Below are positions 1-6,162 of a stretch of DNA of 12,250 bases, piece after piece. Under the pieces are notes generated by a model. That model did not search any database, had not been told where the DNA came from, and was given only the letters and a program-made list of their open reading frames with translations. The DNA comes from JANXVY01 sp038329675. Its GTDB lineage: Bacteria > Pseudomonadota > Alphaproteobacteria > Rhizobiales > Hyphomicrobiaceae. A program made the position numbers and the translations under genes. The stretch lies in contig JBBQNE010000097.1 of NCBI GenBank assembly GCA_038329675.1, forward strand, positions 1 to 12,250. Reading direction: 5' to 3'. Every line of letters begins with the position of its first letter. Within the stretch, counting starts at the first letter, position 1.

Positions 1-181
1 GCGATTTTAAGACTGTCAGGTTTGTGCGTGCCGTTCATAGGCTGGAAGAGTATGCGGGACCGCGCGATATACGCAAGGTGCGACTTTCAAGGGCCATGTA
101 CCGGCGTCCAACGGCCTGCGCCGCTTTAACTTTTAGATTGGCGCGCCAGTACCCAGACCGGTTCGACTGGAGTGACCGCTG
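1..181. other. Left-edge flank, no gene seen
   Basis: This stretch follows the 3' end of the SoxYZ-like gene. An open plus-strand frame runs through it, but that frame continues more than 200 bases into the antisense of a convincing gene and shows no recognisable domain, so I do not call it. No clear terminator is visible: there is a short CGGCG/CGCCG inverted repeat near 101-123 (minus-strand reading), but no T-run follows it. Confidence 0.4.
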
Positions 182-997
182 TCACGAGCCGCTATTGGCC
201 GGTGCCGTGCCTTTAAACACGCGTCCATCGCTATCCGTCGTCGTTACGCTCAACGGCGCGCTACCGGTGGATGAATACGTGAATCGGATGTTGGGGTCTT
301 CCGACAGCGAAATACCAGCCTCAAGGTCAAACACTTTGGTTTCGCCGTGCTGGACGACCATCTCTGTCACGTACTTTGCGGGAATGTAGTGCCCGGTCAG
401 TTGGTTCATCTGCATCCCGGAATAATTGGGATGCTTCACCATCACTTGCCCGGTCCGGCTGACATCACTGCCCTCGATCGCCGCGATGTCTTTGATCACT
501 GTTTTACCGATGAGTGCCATCGCCTCATCGGCATCTTTCAGCGCTGGCGCCGAACATCCACCGGCTGCCTTCACAAAACGCGTCGTCATATGCAGCGAGC
601 CGTCTGCGAGCTCCACCACTGCGCGGAGGTTTGAATACATGTCGAAACGAAGGCGGGTCTGAATAACCCGTTCCCCGCTGGCTGCTGCCGGGCCAAATGT
701 AAACGCAGCTGCCATTGGCGCCGGGTTTTTTTCAACGATGAGGGTTAGTTTTCGCACGTCTCCAGAGCCCGCGTGCAGCTTAATTGTAACTGGCACGAGA
801 GCCGCATCGTCTGCGCGGCCAGGAGCTTCCACCGTCATAAAATCAGGCTGCTCGCTGATCGCCTTAGAGCCAAACAGCTCCGATTTCAGCAATGGCCACA
901 CATCGTCATCGGCCGCCAACACGGCTGGAACGCTGAACGCCGTCGCTGCCACAGCTACGATCATTACTCGCGTCAGTCGTTGAAGATCGCGGGCCAT
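182..997 (-). CDS. Quinoprotein dehydrogenase-associated SoxYZ-like carrier protein
   Basis: Predicted exported protein of 271 residues resembling a fusion of the sulfur-oxidation carrier subunits SoxY and SoxZ. Residues 1-29 form a signal peptide (basic start, hydrophobic run, cleavage near VLAA). A SoxY-like beta-sandwich covers about 35-150 and ends in AAGGCSAP, where Cys148, the only cysteine in the protein, sits where SoxY has its swinging-arm GGCGG cysteine. A SoxZ-like domain follows at about 180-265 (KHP, IPAKYV, and a final DSDGRVFKG strand). The family is known from genomes as a companion of PQQ dehydrogenases; its cargo is unknown to me. No soxB, soxXA or soxCD is present, so thiosulfate oxidation is not implied. 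I chose the ATG at 997 because TCTGGAG (1009-1003) lies 5 nt upstream; a GTG at 1003 overlaps that site. It is second in an operon with the metallohydrolase, 55 bp downstream. Family call is confident; function is not. Confidence 0.85.
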   Translation of the reverse strand: MARDLQRLTRVMIVAVAATAFSVPAVLAADDDVWPLLKSELFGSKAISEQPDFMTVEAPGRADDAALVPVTIKLHAGSGDVRKLTLIVEKNPAPMAAAFTFGPAAASGERVIQTRLRFDMYSNLRAVVELADGSLHMTTRFVKAAGGCSAPALKDADEAMALIGKTVIKDIAAIEGSDVSRTGQVMVKHPNYSGMQMNQLTGHYIPAKYVTEMVVQHGETKVFDLEAGISLSEDPNIRFTYSSTGSAPLSVTTTDSDGRVFKGTAPANSGS

Positions 998-1013
998 GGA
1001 CACTCCAGACGTG

Positions 1014-1040
1014 ATTTAAAGCGCAGGTTGGATCCTGCGC
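1014..1040 (-). terminator. Intercistronic stem-loop, possible weak terminator or attenuator
   Basis: On the minus strand a perfect 7-bp stem, GCGCAGG / CCTGCGC, encloses a 6-nt loop and is followed by TTTAAAT. It lies between the stop codon of the metallohydrolase and the ribosome binding site of the SoxYZ-like gene. The T-run is short and broken, so partial termination, transcript-end protection or processing are all possible. The stem is seen; its function is inferred. Confidence 0.45.
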
Positions 1041-1052
1041 AATTGTGCCGCT

Positions 1053-2012
1053 TCACTCCCACTCGAGTTCAGCAAACGCCACGGCAATATTACGCTTGTG
1101 ATACTCCTGCGACAATACCCACCGCGACATTTCATCTCGCACTGCAACATCGACCGCTTGATTTAACGTTTTACCGTCTTTGATCAGCGCCCTAACGTCA
1201 GACGCCAAAGTCGTCAGGTAGCGTTGTATATCGGAGAATGCCGCCGGCCATGGCATCGATGGAGGGCCGTGGCCGGGTACGACTCGCGCCGCTGGCACCG
1301 CCGACAGCCCGTCCAGCACTTTGATCCAGCCGCGTAACGATCCATCAATCGTCGGTATGTGTTCAGAAAACACGAGATCACCGGCGACGAGTGTGCCGGT
1401 TGCCACGTCACGGACGGTCAAATCGTTATCGGTATGGGCAGTTTTGTGAGCCTCCAGAACAAGCTTCCGTCCGCCAAGGTCAATGTCCATCTGACCATCG
1501 ACCGCCCGCGTCGGCAGCACAATGCGCGTGCCTTCGAAGTCCTCACCAATCGCCGTTCCGTTATGCTCCAAATAGCGTTGCGCGCGCGCCGCTAATCCTC
1601 GTGCCATTTTGGGGTGGGCAATAAATTCGACGCCCGGCTCTTCGAACGCCGCATTGCCGAGCACATGGTCGGGGTGCATGTGCGTGTTGATCACGTGCGA
1701 CACTGGCAGGCCGGTTCGCGCTTTTATTGCCGCACGAAGCGCTAACCCGCAGCGCGCGCTCCCACCGGTATCAATGACTGCCACACGTTCCATGCCAACA
1801 ATGAATGTGAGGTTGGCGATATGCCCGCCGTTCTCAGCAGACATCACCGCATGCTCACCGCGCGATACAAACACGCCAGTGGCGACCTCGTCCGTGATCA
1901 AGACTTGCGGGATCTTTGCGCGCGCCGCAGATGGGGGGATGCTGGCCGTCGCAACAGCAGCGAACCCGGCAGCGAGAACCATTCGGCGGTTGACCTTATC
2001 GAAGTCCGTCAT
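1053..2012 (-). CDS. Quinoprotein relay system zinc metallohydrolase (metallo-beta-lactamase fold)
   Basis: Exported hydrolase of 319 residues. The N-terminus has a twin-arginine pattern (NRRMVLAAG, residues 8-16), a hydrophobic stretch and an AARA-like cleavage site near 32, suggesting Tat export of a folded, metal-loaded enzyme. The metallo-beta-lactamase metal set is complete: HMHPDH at 111-116 (His111, His113, Asp115, His116), His193 in AHTDND, Asp212 in AGDLVF, and His248 in PGHG, which fits a dinuclear zinc site of the glyoxalase II/SoxH type. Such enzymes often hydrolyse thioesters, but the substrate here is unknown. A start at 2018 is possible, but AAGGA lies only 2 nt from it and 8 nt from the ATG at 2012, so I prefer 2012. 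It is the first gene of a minus-strand operon with the SoxYZ-like carrier, divergent from xoxF. It could be confused with a class B beta-lactamase, but the context argues against that. Confidence 0.85.
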   Translation of the reverse strand: MTDFDKVNRRMVLAAGFAAVATASIPPSAARAKIPQVLITDEVATGVFVSRGEHAVMSAENGGHIANLTFIVGMERVAVIDTGGSARCGLALRAAIKARTGLPVSHVINTHMHPDHVLGNAAFEEPGVEFIAHPKMARGLAARAQRYLEHNGTAIGEDFEGTRIVLPTRAVDGQMDIDLGGRKLVLEAHKTAHTDNDLTVRDVATGTLVAGDLVFSEHIPTIDGSLRGWIKVLDGLSAVPAARVVPGHGPPSMPWPAAFSDIQRYLTTLASDVRALIKDGKTLNQAVDVAVRDEMSRWVLSQEYHKRNIAVAFAELEWE

Positions 2013-2272
2013 TGGCATGATCCTTCAGGTCGGCGTCGTGTGTTGCGGTCTCACGCGATCAACGGCACCCGCAATACGACCGCCGCAGCACCGATCGTTA
2101 CCCCCGAACGGGCGGCTTTTATGCAAAAAAGTGCTCGAAATTTCCGTGCGTATACGGACGGGTTCCGCGATGTCCCCAGCCTATTTTGCGGTGCAGCATT
2201 TGAAGTTTGTTGCAAATTATCACGCTGTTGCCGACTATCGGGCATCGTCAGCATCCGTGACGTTTTGCGCGT

Positions 2273-2306
2273 GCGAGACTAGTTGTCACAACGTGCCTTG
2301 TCTCGC
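2273..2306. promoter_or_regulatory. Nested inverted repeats, candidate operator upstream of xoxF
   Basis: The outer arms GCGAGAC (2273-2279) and GTCTCGC (2300-2306) are perfect 7-bp complements. Inside them lies GTTGT-C-ACAAC (2282-2292), a perfect 5-bp dyad around a single base. The right outer arm overlaps the -35 hexamer of the proposed xoxF promoter, a fitting position for a regulator. The repeats are directly visible; the binding role is inferred. Confidence 0.4.
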
Positions 2307-2327
2307 TCACGCAAAAGTGTGTATGAG
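2298..2327 (+). promoter_or_regulatory. Candidate sigma70-type promoter for xoxF
   Basis: TTGTCT (2298-2303) and TATGAG (2322-2327) are separated by 18 bp and each matches the sigma70 consensus at 4 of 6 positions. Transcription would begin near 2334, giving a leader of about 135 nt. This is only pattern matching and other starts in the region are possible. Confidence 0.3.
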
Positions 2328-2469
2328 GAAAGCGTGGTTGAGACTTTCGGTGGGGGCAACGATCTCACACTGAAATAGCAGGTGGACCAATCGGATAAAA
2401 ATCCGCGCCCCTGTTGTTATCGCGGCCACACTTGCAAGCATGGCAAGAAACCTTAATGGAGGAAGCGTG

Positions 2470-4287
2470 ATGCGCACCAGTGCATTCGCAGCTGCACTTC
2501 TCTTGACGACCGTCGCGGCACCGGCATTCGCCAGCCAAGACGTTCTCAAGACAACGTCCGACCCCAAGCAGTGGACCCTGCAAACGGGCGACTACTACAA
2601 TCAGCGTTATTCGAAGCTCGATCAGATCAACCGCGACAACGTCAAGAACCTCAAGGTTGCTTGGACGTTCTCGACGGGCGTTCTGCGCGGCCACGAAGGT
2701 TCGCCGCTCGTCGTTGGCAACGTGATGTATGTTCATACACCGTTCCCAAACAATGTGTTTGCTCTTGACCTCGACAACGATGCCAAGATCATTTGGAAGT
2801 ATGAGCCTAAGCAGGATCCATCCGTGATCCCTGTCATGTGCTGCGACACGGTCAACCGTGGCGTCGCTTATGCCGAAGGCAAGATCTTCCTTCATCAAGC
2901 TGACACCACCGTCGTTGCTCTCGATGCAAAGTCGGGTAAGGAACTTTGGAAGTCTGTGAACGGCGACCCCAAGAAGGGCGAAACCAACACGGCAACCGTT
3001 CTTCCTGTTAAGGGTAAAGTGATCGTCGGTATTTCGGGCGCCGAGTTCGGTGTTCGCGCCCACGTCACGGCCTACAACATGGAAACCGGCAAGCGCGAAT
3101 GGCGTGCCTACTCGGTCGGTCCTGATGCGGAACTCCTCATCGACCCCGAGAAGACAATGTCGCTCGGCAAGCCGATCGGCAAGGATAGCTCGCTCAAGAC
3201 CTGGACGGGCGACCAGTGGAAGATCGGTGGCGGCTCGACGTGGGGCTGGTACTCATACGACAGCGAATTGAACCTGTTCTACTACGGCACGGGCAACCCG
3301 TCGACGTGGAACCCGGCTCAGCGCGCTGGACCCGATGGCAAGCAGATCGATCAAAAGTGGACGATGTCCCTCTTTGCTCGTAACCCGGATACCGGTGTTG
3401 CCGCTTGGGCCTACCAGATGACGCCGTTTGACGAGTGGGACTACGACGGCATCAACGAGGTTATTCTCGCTGACATCGACGTCGGTGGCAAGAAGCGCAA
3501 GGTTGCTGTTCACTTCGATCGTAACGGTTTGGGCTACACCCTCGACCGCGCGACCGGCGAACTGCTCGTTGCTCAGAACTTCGACCCGAAGGTCAACTGG
3601 CATACGGGCGTTGACATGGATCCGAAGTCGGCCACGTACGGTCGCCCGAAGGTCAACCCAAAGATGTCGACGTTCTTGAACGGTCAAGACGTGAACACGA
3701 AGGGCGTTTGCCCAGCCGCTCTCGGAACGAAGGACCAGCAGCCAGCTGCCTTCTCGCCGCAGACGAACTTGTTCTACGTCCCAACCAACCACGTCTGCAT
3801 GGACTATGAGCCCTTCAAGGTCTCGTACACGGCAGGTCAGCCCTACGTTGGCGCAACTCTCGCGATGTACCCCGCCCCCGGCTCGCACGGCGGCATGGGT
3901 AACTTCATCGCTTGGGACGCTGCTCAGGGTAAGATCGTCTGGTCCAAGCCTGAAGCCTTCTCTGTCTGGTCGGGCGCACTTGCCACGGCTGGCGGCATTG
4001 TTTTCTACGGCACCCTCGAAGGGTTCCTGAAGGCAGTCGACCAGAAGGATGGTAAGGAACTCTACAAGTTCAAGACGCCGTCGGGCATCATCGGCAACGT
4101 CATGACTTATGAGCACAAGGGCAAGCAATACGTTGGCATTCTGTCGGGCGTTGGTGGTTGGGCCGGTATCGGTCTTGCTGCTGGTCTGACGAACCCAACC
4201 GATGGTCTCGGCGCTGTGGGCGGCTATGCCGGTCTCAAGGCCTACACCGCACTCGGTGGCACGCTGACAGTGTTCTCGCTCCCATAA
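2470..4287 (+). CDS. xoxF: Lanthanide-dependent methanol dehydrogenase XoxF (PQQ quinoprotein)
   Basis: Periplasmic PQQ enzyme of 605 residues oxidising methanol (and, in studied homologues, formaldehyde) and passing electrons to cytochrome XoxG. Residues 1-21 are a Sec signal peptide ending APAFA. The rest is an eight-bladed propeller. Visible hallmarks: adjacent cysteines Cys124-Cys125, whose disulfide sits over PQQ; Glu192 (GAEFG) and Asn276 (GTGNPSTWN) as metal ligands; catalytic Asp324 and the extra Asp326 in DEWDYDG. Asp326 is the lanthanide ligand that separates XoxF from calcium-type MxaF, which has Ala there. Arg351 in DRNG and a second cysteine pair (Cys414, Cys443) also fit. The start at 2470 is set by GGAGGA at 2458-2463, 6 nt upstream. 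Lysine is almost always AAG, unlike xoxJ, consistent with very high expression. It is followed by a strong terminator, then xoxG and xoxJ. It most resembles the alphaproteobacterial XoxF group, but the clade is not proven here. Confidence 0.97.
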   Translation: MRTSAFAAALLLTTVAAPAFASQDVLKTTSDPKQWTLQTGDYYNQRYSKLDQINRDNVKNLKVAWTFSTGVLRGHEGSPLVVGNVMYVHTPFPNNVFALDLDNDAKIIWKYEPKQDPSVIPVMCCDTVNRGVAYAEGKIFLHQADTTVVALDAKSGKELWKSVNGDPKKGETNTATVLPVKGKVIVGISGAEFGVRAHVTAYNMETGKREWRAYSVGPDAELLIDPEKTMSLGKPIGKDSSLKTWTGDQWKIGGGSTWGWYSYDSELNLFYYGTGNPSTWNPAQRAGPDGKQIDQKWTMSLFARNPDTGVAAWAYQMTPFDEWDYDGINEVILADIDVGGKKRKVAVHFDRNGLGYTLDRATGELLVAQNFDPKVNWHTGVDMDPKSATYGRPKVNPKMSTFLNGQDVNTKGVCPAALGTKDQQPAAFSPQTNLFYVPTNHVCMDYEPFKVSYTAGQPYVGATLAMYPAPGSHGGMGNFIAWDAAQGKIVWSKPEAFSVWSGALATAGGIVFYGTLEGFLKAVDQKDGKELYKFKTPSGIIGNVMTYEHKGKQYVGILSGVGGWAGIGLAAGLTNPTDGLGAVGGYAGLKAYTALGGTLTVFSLP

Positions 4288-4312
4288 TCTGGGTCTCGAC
4301 ACATCAACGATG

Positions 4313-4347
4313 GGCCGGCGCGAAAACCTCGCGTCGGCCTTTCTATT
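4313..4347 (+). terminator. Intrinsic terminator downstream of xoxF
   Basis: An 11-bp stem, GGCCGGCGCGA (4313-4323) with TCGCGTCGGCC (4329-4339), has one G-T wobble and a 5-nt loop, and is followed by TTTCTATT. It lies 25 bp after the xoxF stop codon. It probably ends most xoxF transcripts and so makes xoxG and xoxJ either read-through products or dependent on their own promoter in 4348-4534. Confidence 0.8.
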
Positions 4348-4534
4348 CCGGGATGCTGTTCCTCTGTTCTCAAACGGTTTTTACGTGAAAAAAGCGTTCG
4401 GCCAGTCATCGCTGCGAACTTGAACTATTGCCTGAAAAATGCGACTTTAGCCGTAGACGGTCGATGGCGGTAGAAAGTTGGACGCTCCGCCAAGCTCCGA
4501 CCGAAAAAATGTCGTGATCTCGAAGAGGAACCCG
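4348..4534 (+). promoter_or_regulatory. xoxF-xoxG spacer, possible secondary promoter
   Basis: About 190 bases without a gene separate the terminator from xoxG. TTGAAC (4420-4425) followed after 17 bp by GACTTT (4443-4448) is a weak promoter-like pair. A GAGGA ribosome binding site (4525-4529) precedes xoxG. The -10 is poor, so a real promoter here is only inferred from the upstream terminator. Confidence 0.25.
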
Positions 4535-5077
4535 ATGAAGTTTGTAATCTCCATGGCTGCTGCCGCCATCACAACCGTCTTTGCTGCGCTACCGGCGCTA
4601 GCCCAATCCGTAGCCCAAGCAGCTCCAGCTCCGGCTGCGCTTGAGAAGTCGATGGATCCGTCGACTGGCAAATGGACGACAAAAGCTGGCGACCCGATCT
4701 ACGATATCAAGGCCGATGGAGTCGTTGACTGGTTCACCTATTCGGGCTTTCGCCGCTACCACTCCGAGTGCCACGTTTGCCATGGTCCTGAGGGACAGGG
4801 CTCAACCTACGCGCCAAACTTGACCGACAGCTTGAAGACGATGGACTACCCGACGTTCGTTGGCATCGTTGCCAGCGGTCAACAAAACGTCCGCTATCAG
4901 GGCAACTCGATCATGCCCGCGCTTGGCGATAACAAGAACGTCATGTGCTACATGGATGACATGTACATCTACCTGAAGGCCTTGTCGGACGAAGCCTTAC
5001 CGCGTGGTAAGCCAAAGGGTCGTATCGATAAGACCAAGGAACAGGGCAAGTTTGAAGACACCTGCTTGGCTGGCTAA
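4535..5077 (+). CDS. xoxG: Cytochrome c XoxG, electron acceptor of XoxF
   Basis: Periplasmic monohaem cytochrome c of 180 residues (about 157 after cleavage) that takes electrons from the PQQ of XoxF and passes them toward a terminal oxidase. Residues 1-23 are a signal peptide ending ALAQ. The haem-binding site is CHVCH (Cys79, Cys82, His83) after SGFRRYHSE, and Met127 in NSIMPALG is the likely distal haem ligand. Cys138 and Cys177 may form an extra disulfide. The long segment before the haem site and the C-terminal tail fit the cytochrome cL/XoxG family rather than small class I cytochromes. The start is the ATG at 4535, with GAGGA 5 nt upstream and a signal peptide directly after it; an open frame extends further upstream but adds no signal-like sequence. 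It sits between xoxF and xoxJ, 6 nt from the latter. Confidence 0.93.
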   Translation: MKFVISMAAAAITTVFAALPALAQSVAQAAPAPAALEKSMDPSTGKWTTKAGDPIYDIKADGVVDWFTYSGFRRYHSECHVCHGPEGQGSTYAPNLTDSLKTMDYPTFVGIVASGQQNVRYQGNSIMPALGDNKNVMCYMDDMYIYLKALSDEALPRGKPKGRIDKTKEQGKFEDTCLAG

Positions 5078-5083
5078 GGCACC

Positions 5084-5965
5084 ATGAAACACCTCGTCCG
5101 TCGCGTCGCCATCGGCGCATTTACGATTGCTTGCTTCGTAGCACCGAACGTTATCGCTAACGGGCGCTTTGCACCGGCGGCGGTTGCGGCGGAACAGGGT
5201 GTCGTTGACCTCGTAAATCGGCGCGCGCTTCGGGTGTGCGCCGACCCGTCCAATTTGCCGTTTTCGAGCGAAAAGGGTGACGGCTTCGAGAATAAAATCG
5301 CGGACTTGATTGCCGATGAATTGAAAGTCCCCGTGGAGTACACGTGGTTTCCGATGAGCACGGGCTTCGTTCGTCAAACACTATTTTCAAAGCGTTGCGA
5401 TGTGATCATCGGCTACGCCCAAGGCGACGAACTCGTCTTGAACACGAACGCCTATTATCGGTCGACGTATGCGCTGATCACCAAAAAAGGCGGCCCGATC
5501 GACGGCGTGACCGAACTTTCCGACCCCAAGCTCTCGGGGAAAAAGCTTGGCATCATCGCAAATACACCGCCCGCCTATTTGATGGCGAAGCATAACCTGA
5601 TGGGTAACGCTAAACCGTACCCGTTGATGGTCGATCGCCGCTTCGAGTCGCCTCAAGAACAGATGGTCAAGGATATCGCATCTGGCGAAATCGATGGCGG
5701 CGTACTGTGGGGCCCATTTGCGGGTTGGCTTGCGAAGCAAAGTAAAGAACCGATGTCGGTGGTGGCAATCAAAGCGGACCCCGAGCTTTCGACCAAAATG
5801 AGCTACGGCGTGACACTCGGCGTTCGCCTGTCCGACAACGACTGGAAAAAACAGCTCAACACCGTTCTGCGCAAGCGGCGCGCCGACATCGATAAAGTGC
5901 TTCTCGACTTCGGCGTTCCTGTGCTTGACGACCAACTCAATGTTGTGACGCAGCCACGCAGCTGA
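5084..5965 (+). CDS. xoxJ: XoxJ, quinoprotein-associated periplasmic substrate-binding-like protein
   Basis: Periplasmic protein of 293 residues with the bilobed fold of ABC-transporter solute-binding proteins. It belongs to the XoxJ/MxaJ family found beside PQQ methanol dehydrogenases and thought to help activate or assemble the enzyme rather than feed a transporter. A signal peptide covers about 1-36 (cleavage near AAVAAEQ). The mature part opens with LRVCADPSNLPFSS, typical of the family, followed by GFENKIADLIADEL and, in the second lobe, LGIIANTPPAYLMAKH. Cys52 and Cys105 could pair. No permease or ATPase gene is nearby, which supports the non-transport role. Only 6 nt separate it from the xoxG stop and its own ribosome binding site is weak, so it is probably translationally coupled to xoxG. 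Lysine codons include many AAA, unlike xoxF. Confidence 0.93.
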   Translation: MKHLVRRVAIGAFTIACFVAPNVIANGRFAPAAVAAEQGVVDLVNRRALRVCADPSNLPFSSEKGDGFENKIADLIADELKVPVEYTWFPMSTGFVRQTLFSKRCDVIIGYAQGDELVLNTNAYYRSTYALITKKGGPIDGVTELSDPKLSGKKLGIIANTPPAYLMAKHNLMGNAKPYPLMVDRRFESPQEQMVKDIASGEIDGGVLWGPFAGWLAKQSKEPMSVVAIKADPELSTKMSYGVTLGVRLSDNDWKKQLNTVLRKRRADIDKVLLDFGVPVLDDQLNVVTQPRS

Positions 5966-6162
5966 GCCTACTTGTTTTCAGTGGCCGCATCTTTGAGGCT
6001 CGACGCCGATTAGAACTGGGGTCGGGGATCGTGCGTGATTGATTAGTCCATCTTGAAATCGTTGCGGCAACTCCTCGGACACTGCAACCCATCATACGAA
6101 CGTGCGGCGCCAACTCGGAACCGCAGTTTAACGTGCCCGCCGGTAGGTGTACTCACCGCGTG
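5966..6162. other. Convergent spacer between xoxJ and aceK
   Basis: About 200 bases between the two convergent stop codons. A 6-bp inverted repeat, GAGCCT (5964-5969) and AGGCTC (5996-6001), encloses a 26-nt loop and lacks a following T-run, so it is a poor terminator. A short perfect dyad GTTGC-G-GCAAC lies at 6061-6071. I see no gene. Confidence 0.4.

Larger units (their letters stand above)
2013..2469. promoter_or_regulatory. Divergent regulatory region between the relay operon and xoxF
   Basis: About 450 bases with no convincing gene. It must hold the promoters of both the minus-strand relay operon and plus-strand xoxF. Visible elements include the nested inverted repeats at 2273-2306, a CGTCA/TGACG dyad (2246-2250 and 2258-2262), a sigma70-like promoter at 2298-2327 and a leader of roughly 135 nt before xoxF. 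I could not find a good -10/-35 pair for the relay operon. I recognise no known riboswitch in the leader. Confidence 0.6.

Noticed and set aside
24..389. Plus-strand open frame at the left edge
   Set aside because: It runs 208 bases into the antisense of the SoxYZ-like gene and shows no domain; a real gene end before 182 cannot be supported.
182..2012. Possibility of a thiosulfate-oxidising Sox system
   Set aside because: Only a SoxYZ-like fusion and a SoxH-like hydrolase are present; soxB, soxXA and soxCD are absent from the window, and the adjacent xoxFGJ points to the quinoprotein-associated families.
1609..2373. Plus-strand open frame of 254 codons opposite the metallohydrolase
   Set aside because: It is antisense to a gene with a complete metal-binding motif set and reads as low-complexity sequence without family features.
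2365..3063. Minus-strand open frame (232 codons) overlapping the xoxF start
   Set aside because: It overlaps the antisense of xoxF and its leader and has no family features; a cysteine- and histidine-rich look arises from reverse-complemented codons.
3253..4302. Long minus-strand open frame (349 codons) opposite xoxF
   Set aside because: It is antisense to a highly conserved gene with strong codon bias, has no recognisable domain and no ribosome binding site; it is a by-product of GC-rich third positions.
5084..5965. XoxJ as an ABC transporter substrate-binding subunit
   Set aside because: No permease or ATPase gene is adjacent, and position plus sequence match the XoxJ/MxaJ group beside methanol dehydrogenases.
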